In this document: positions 5,477 to 5,532 of the stretch, piece after piece | Layout of the letters: every line of letters begins with the position of its first letter | How positions within the stretch are numbered: position 1 is the first letter of the stretch | DNA from: Gammaproteobacteria bacterium | GTDB taxonomy: Bacteria; Pseudomonadota; Gammaproteobacteria; UWMA-0217 | Length of the DNA stretch: 5,532 nucleotides | Reading direction: 5' to 3' | Assembly (NCBI GenBank): GCA_011330835.1 | Contig: DRPO01000156.1 | Location: 1-5,532, forward strand | Position numbers and translations under genes: made by a program | The notes under the pieces: generated by a model | Database searches by the model: none | What the model saw: the letters and a program-made list of their open reading frames with translations, nothing else | Told to the model about the DNA's origin: nothing

Positions 5477-5532
5477 TCGCGCCCTTGCGTCATGAGCCAG
5501 AGAAGAAGTACGACCTCGTGGGGCGCGAAACC

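Larger units (their letters stand above)
5195..5532. repeat. Composite intergenic repeat region, runs off window
   Basis: The 338 bases after pilZ hold no recognisable protein gene. They contain at least five inverted repeats, itemised separately at 5247-5263, 5264-5277, 5297-5409 (enclosing 5324-5347 and 5349-5380) and 5443-5476. Segments such as CTTTCTTTTGGTTAC at 5434-5448, followed by an AAAGAAAAG arm, resemble dispersed intergenic repeats I recall from GC-rich beta- and gammaproteobacteria, but I cannot name a family. A direct repeat TGTGACC occurs at 5190-5196, spanning the pilZ stop, and at 5214-5220. Only one copy of the whole element is visible, so its repetitive nature is inferred. 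The true right edge is outside the window. The tatD gene commonly found after pilZ does not start here. Confidence 0.6.
5245..5532 (+). other. Stop-free frame through the repeats, off the edge
   Basis: From the ATG at 5245 the frame is open for 96 codons to the window end. It begins MSGEARRAVRLFLPLRP and passes through every hairpin. The same frame has no stop back to the holB stop at 4846-4848, so alternative starts such as GTG at 5191 or 5215 are possible. No domain or family is recognised, there is no convincing ribosome binding site, and the composition is arginine- and proline-rich as in chance GC-rich frames. The hairpins force the codon choice, so it is probably a by-product of the repeat and not a protein gene. 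The tail towards the window end cannot be judged. Confidence 0.2.

Overview
The window is a compact, plus-strand housekeeping operon from a GC-rich proteobacterium. The gene order fabF-pabC-mltG-tmk-holB-pilZ is the order known from many Gammaproteobacteria such as Pseudomonas. The PilZ sequence, with an AYMPFVKNGG core and a PTHTM end, is of the gammaproteobacterial type-IV-pilus kind. I place it in Gammaproteobacteria with good confidence and cannot name a genus from the sequence.

Layout: bases 1-178 are a leader with no recognisable gene. If acpP lies upstream, as it usually does, its coding part is outside the window or cannot be recognised here. The leader holds a perfect 7-bp hairpin about 30 bases before fabF. 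Six intact genes then run from 179 to 5194 with almost no spacing. Neighbouring genes overlap by 4, 4, 1 and 16 bases, and holB and pilZ are separated by 4 bases. This points to one transcript with translational coupling. fabF starts with GTG, pabC most likely with TTG and the others with ATG.

Functions: FabF elongates fatty acids. PabC makes 4-aminobenzoate for folate. MltG is the membrane-bound lytic transglycosylase that ends nascent glycan strands. Tmk makes dTDP. HolB is the delta-prime subunit of the DNA polymerase III clamp loader. PilZ is the non-canonical PilZ-domain protein needed for type IV pili. The operon therefore joins envelope growth, the folate and thymidylate supply for DNA, the replisome and surface motility.

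From the pilZ stop to the window end (5195-5532) there is no recognisable gene. The tatD gene often found after pilZ does not begin here. The stretch is instead a dense set of inverted repeats: two adjacent small hairpins, an approximately 113-base element in which a 14-bp outer inverted repeat encloses two hairpins that share a TGGA loop, and an A/T-rich hairpin with 14 of 15 pairs. It looks like a composite, probably dispersed intergenic repeat. It also has a stop-free plus-strand frame that runs off the window edge. This stretch is the least ordinary part of the window; the operon itself is conventional.
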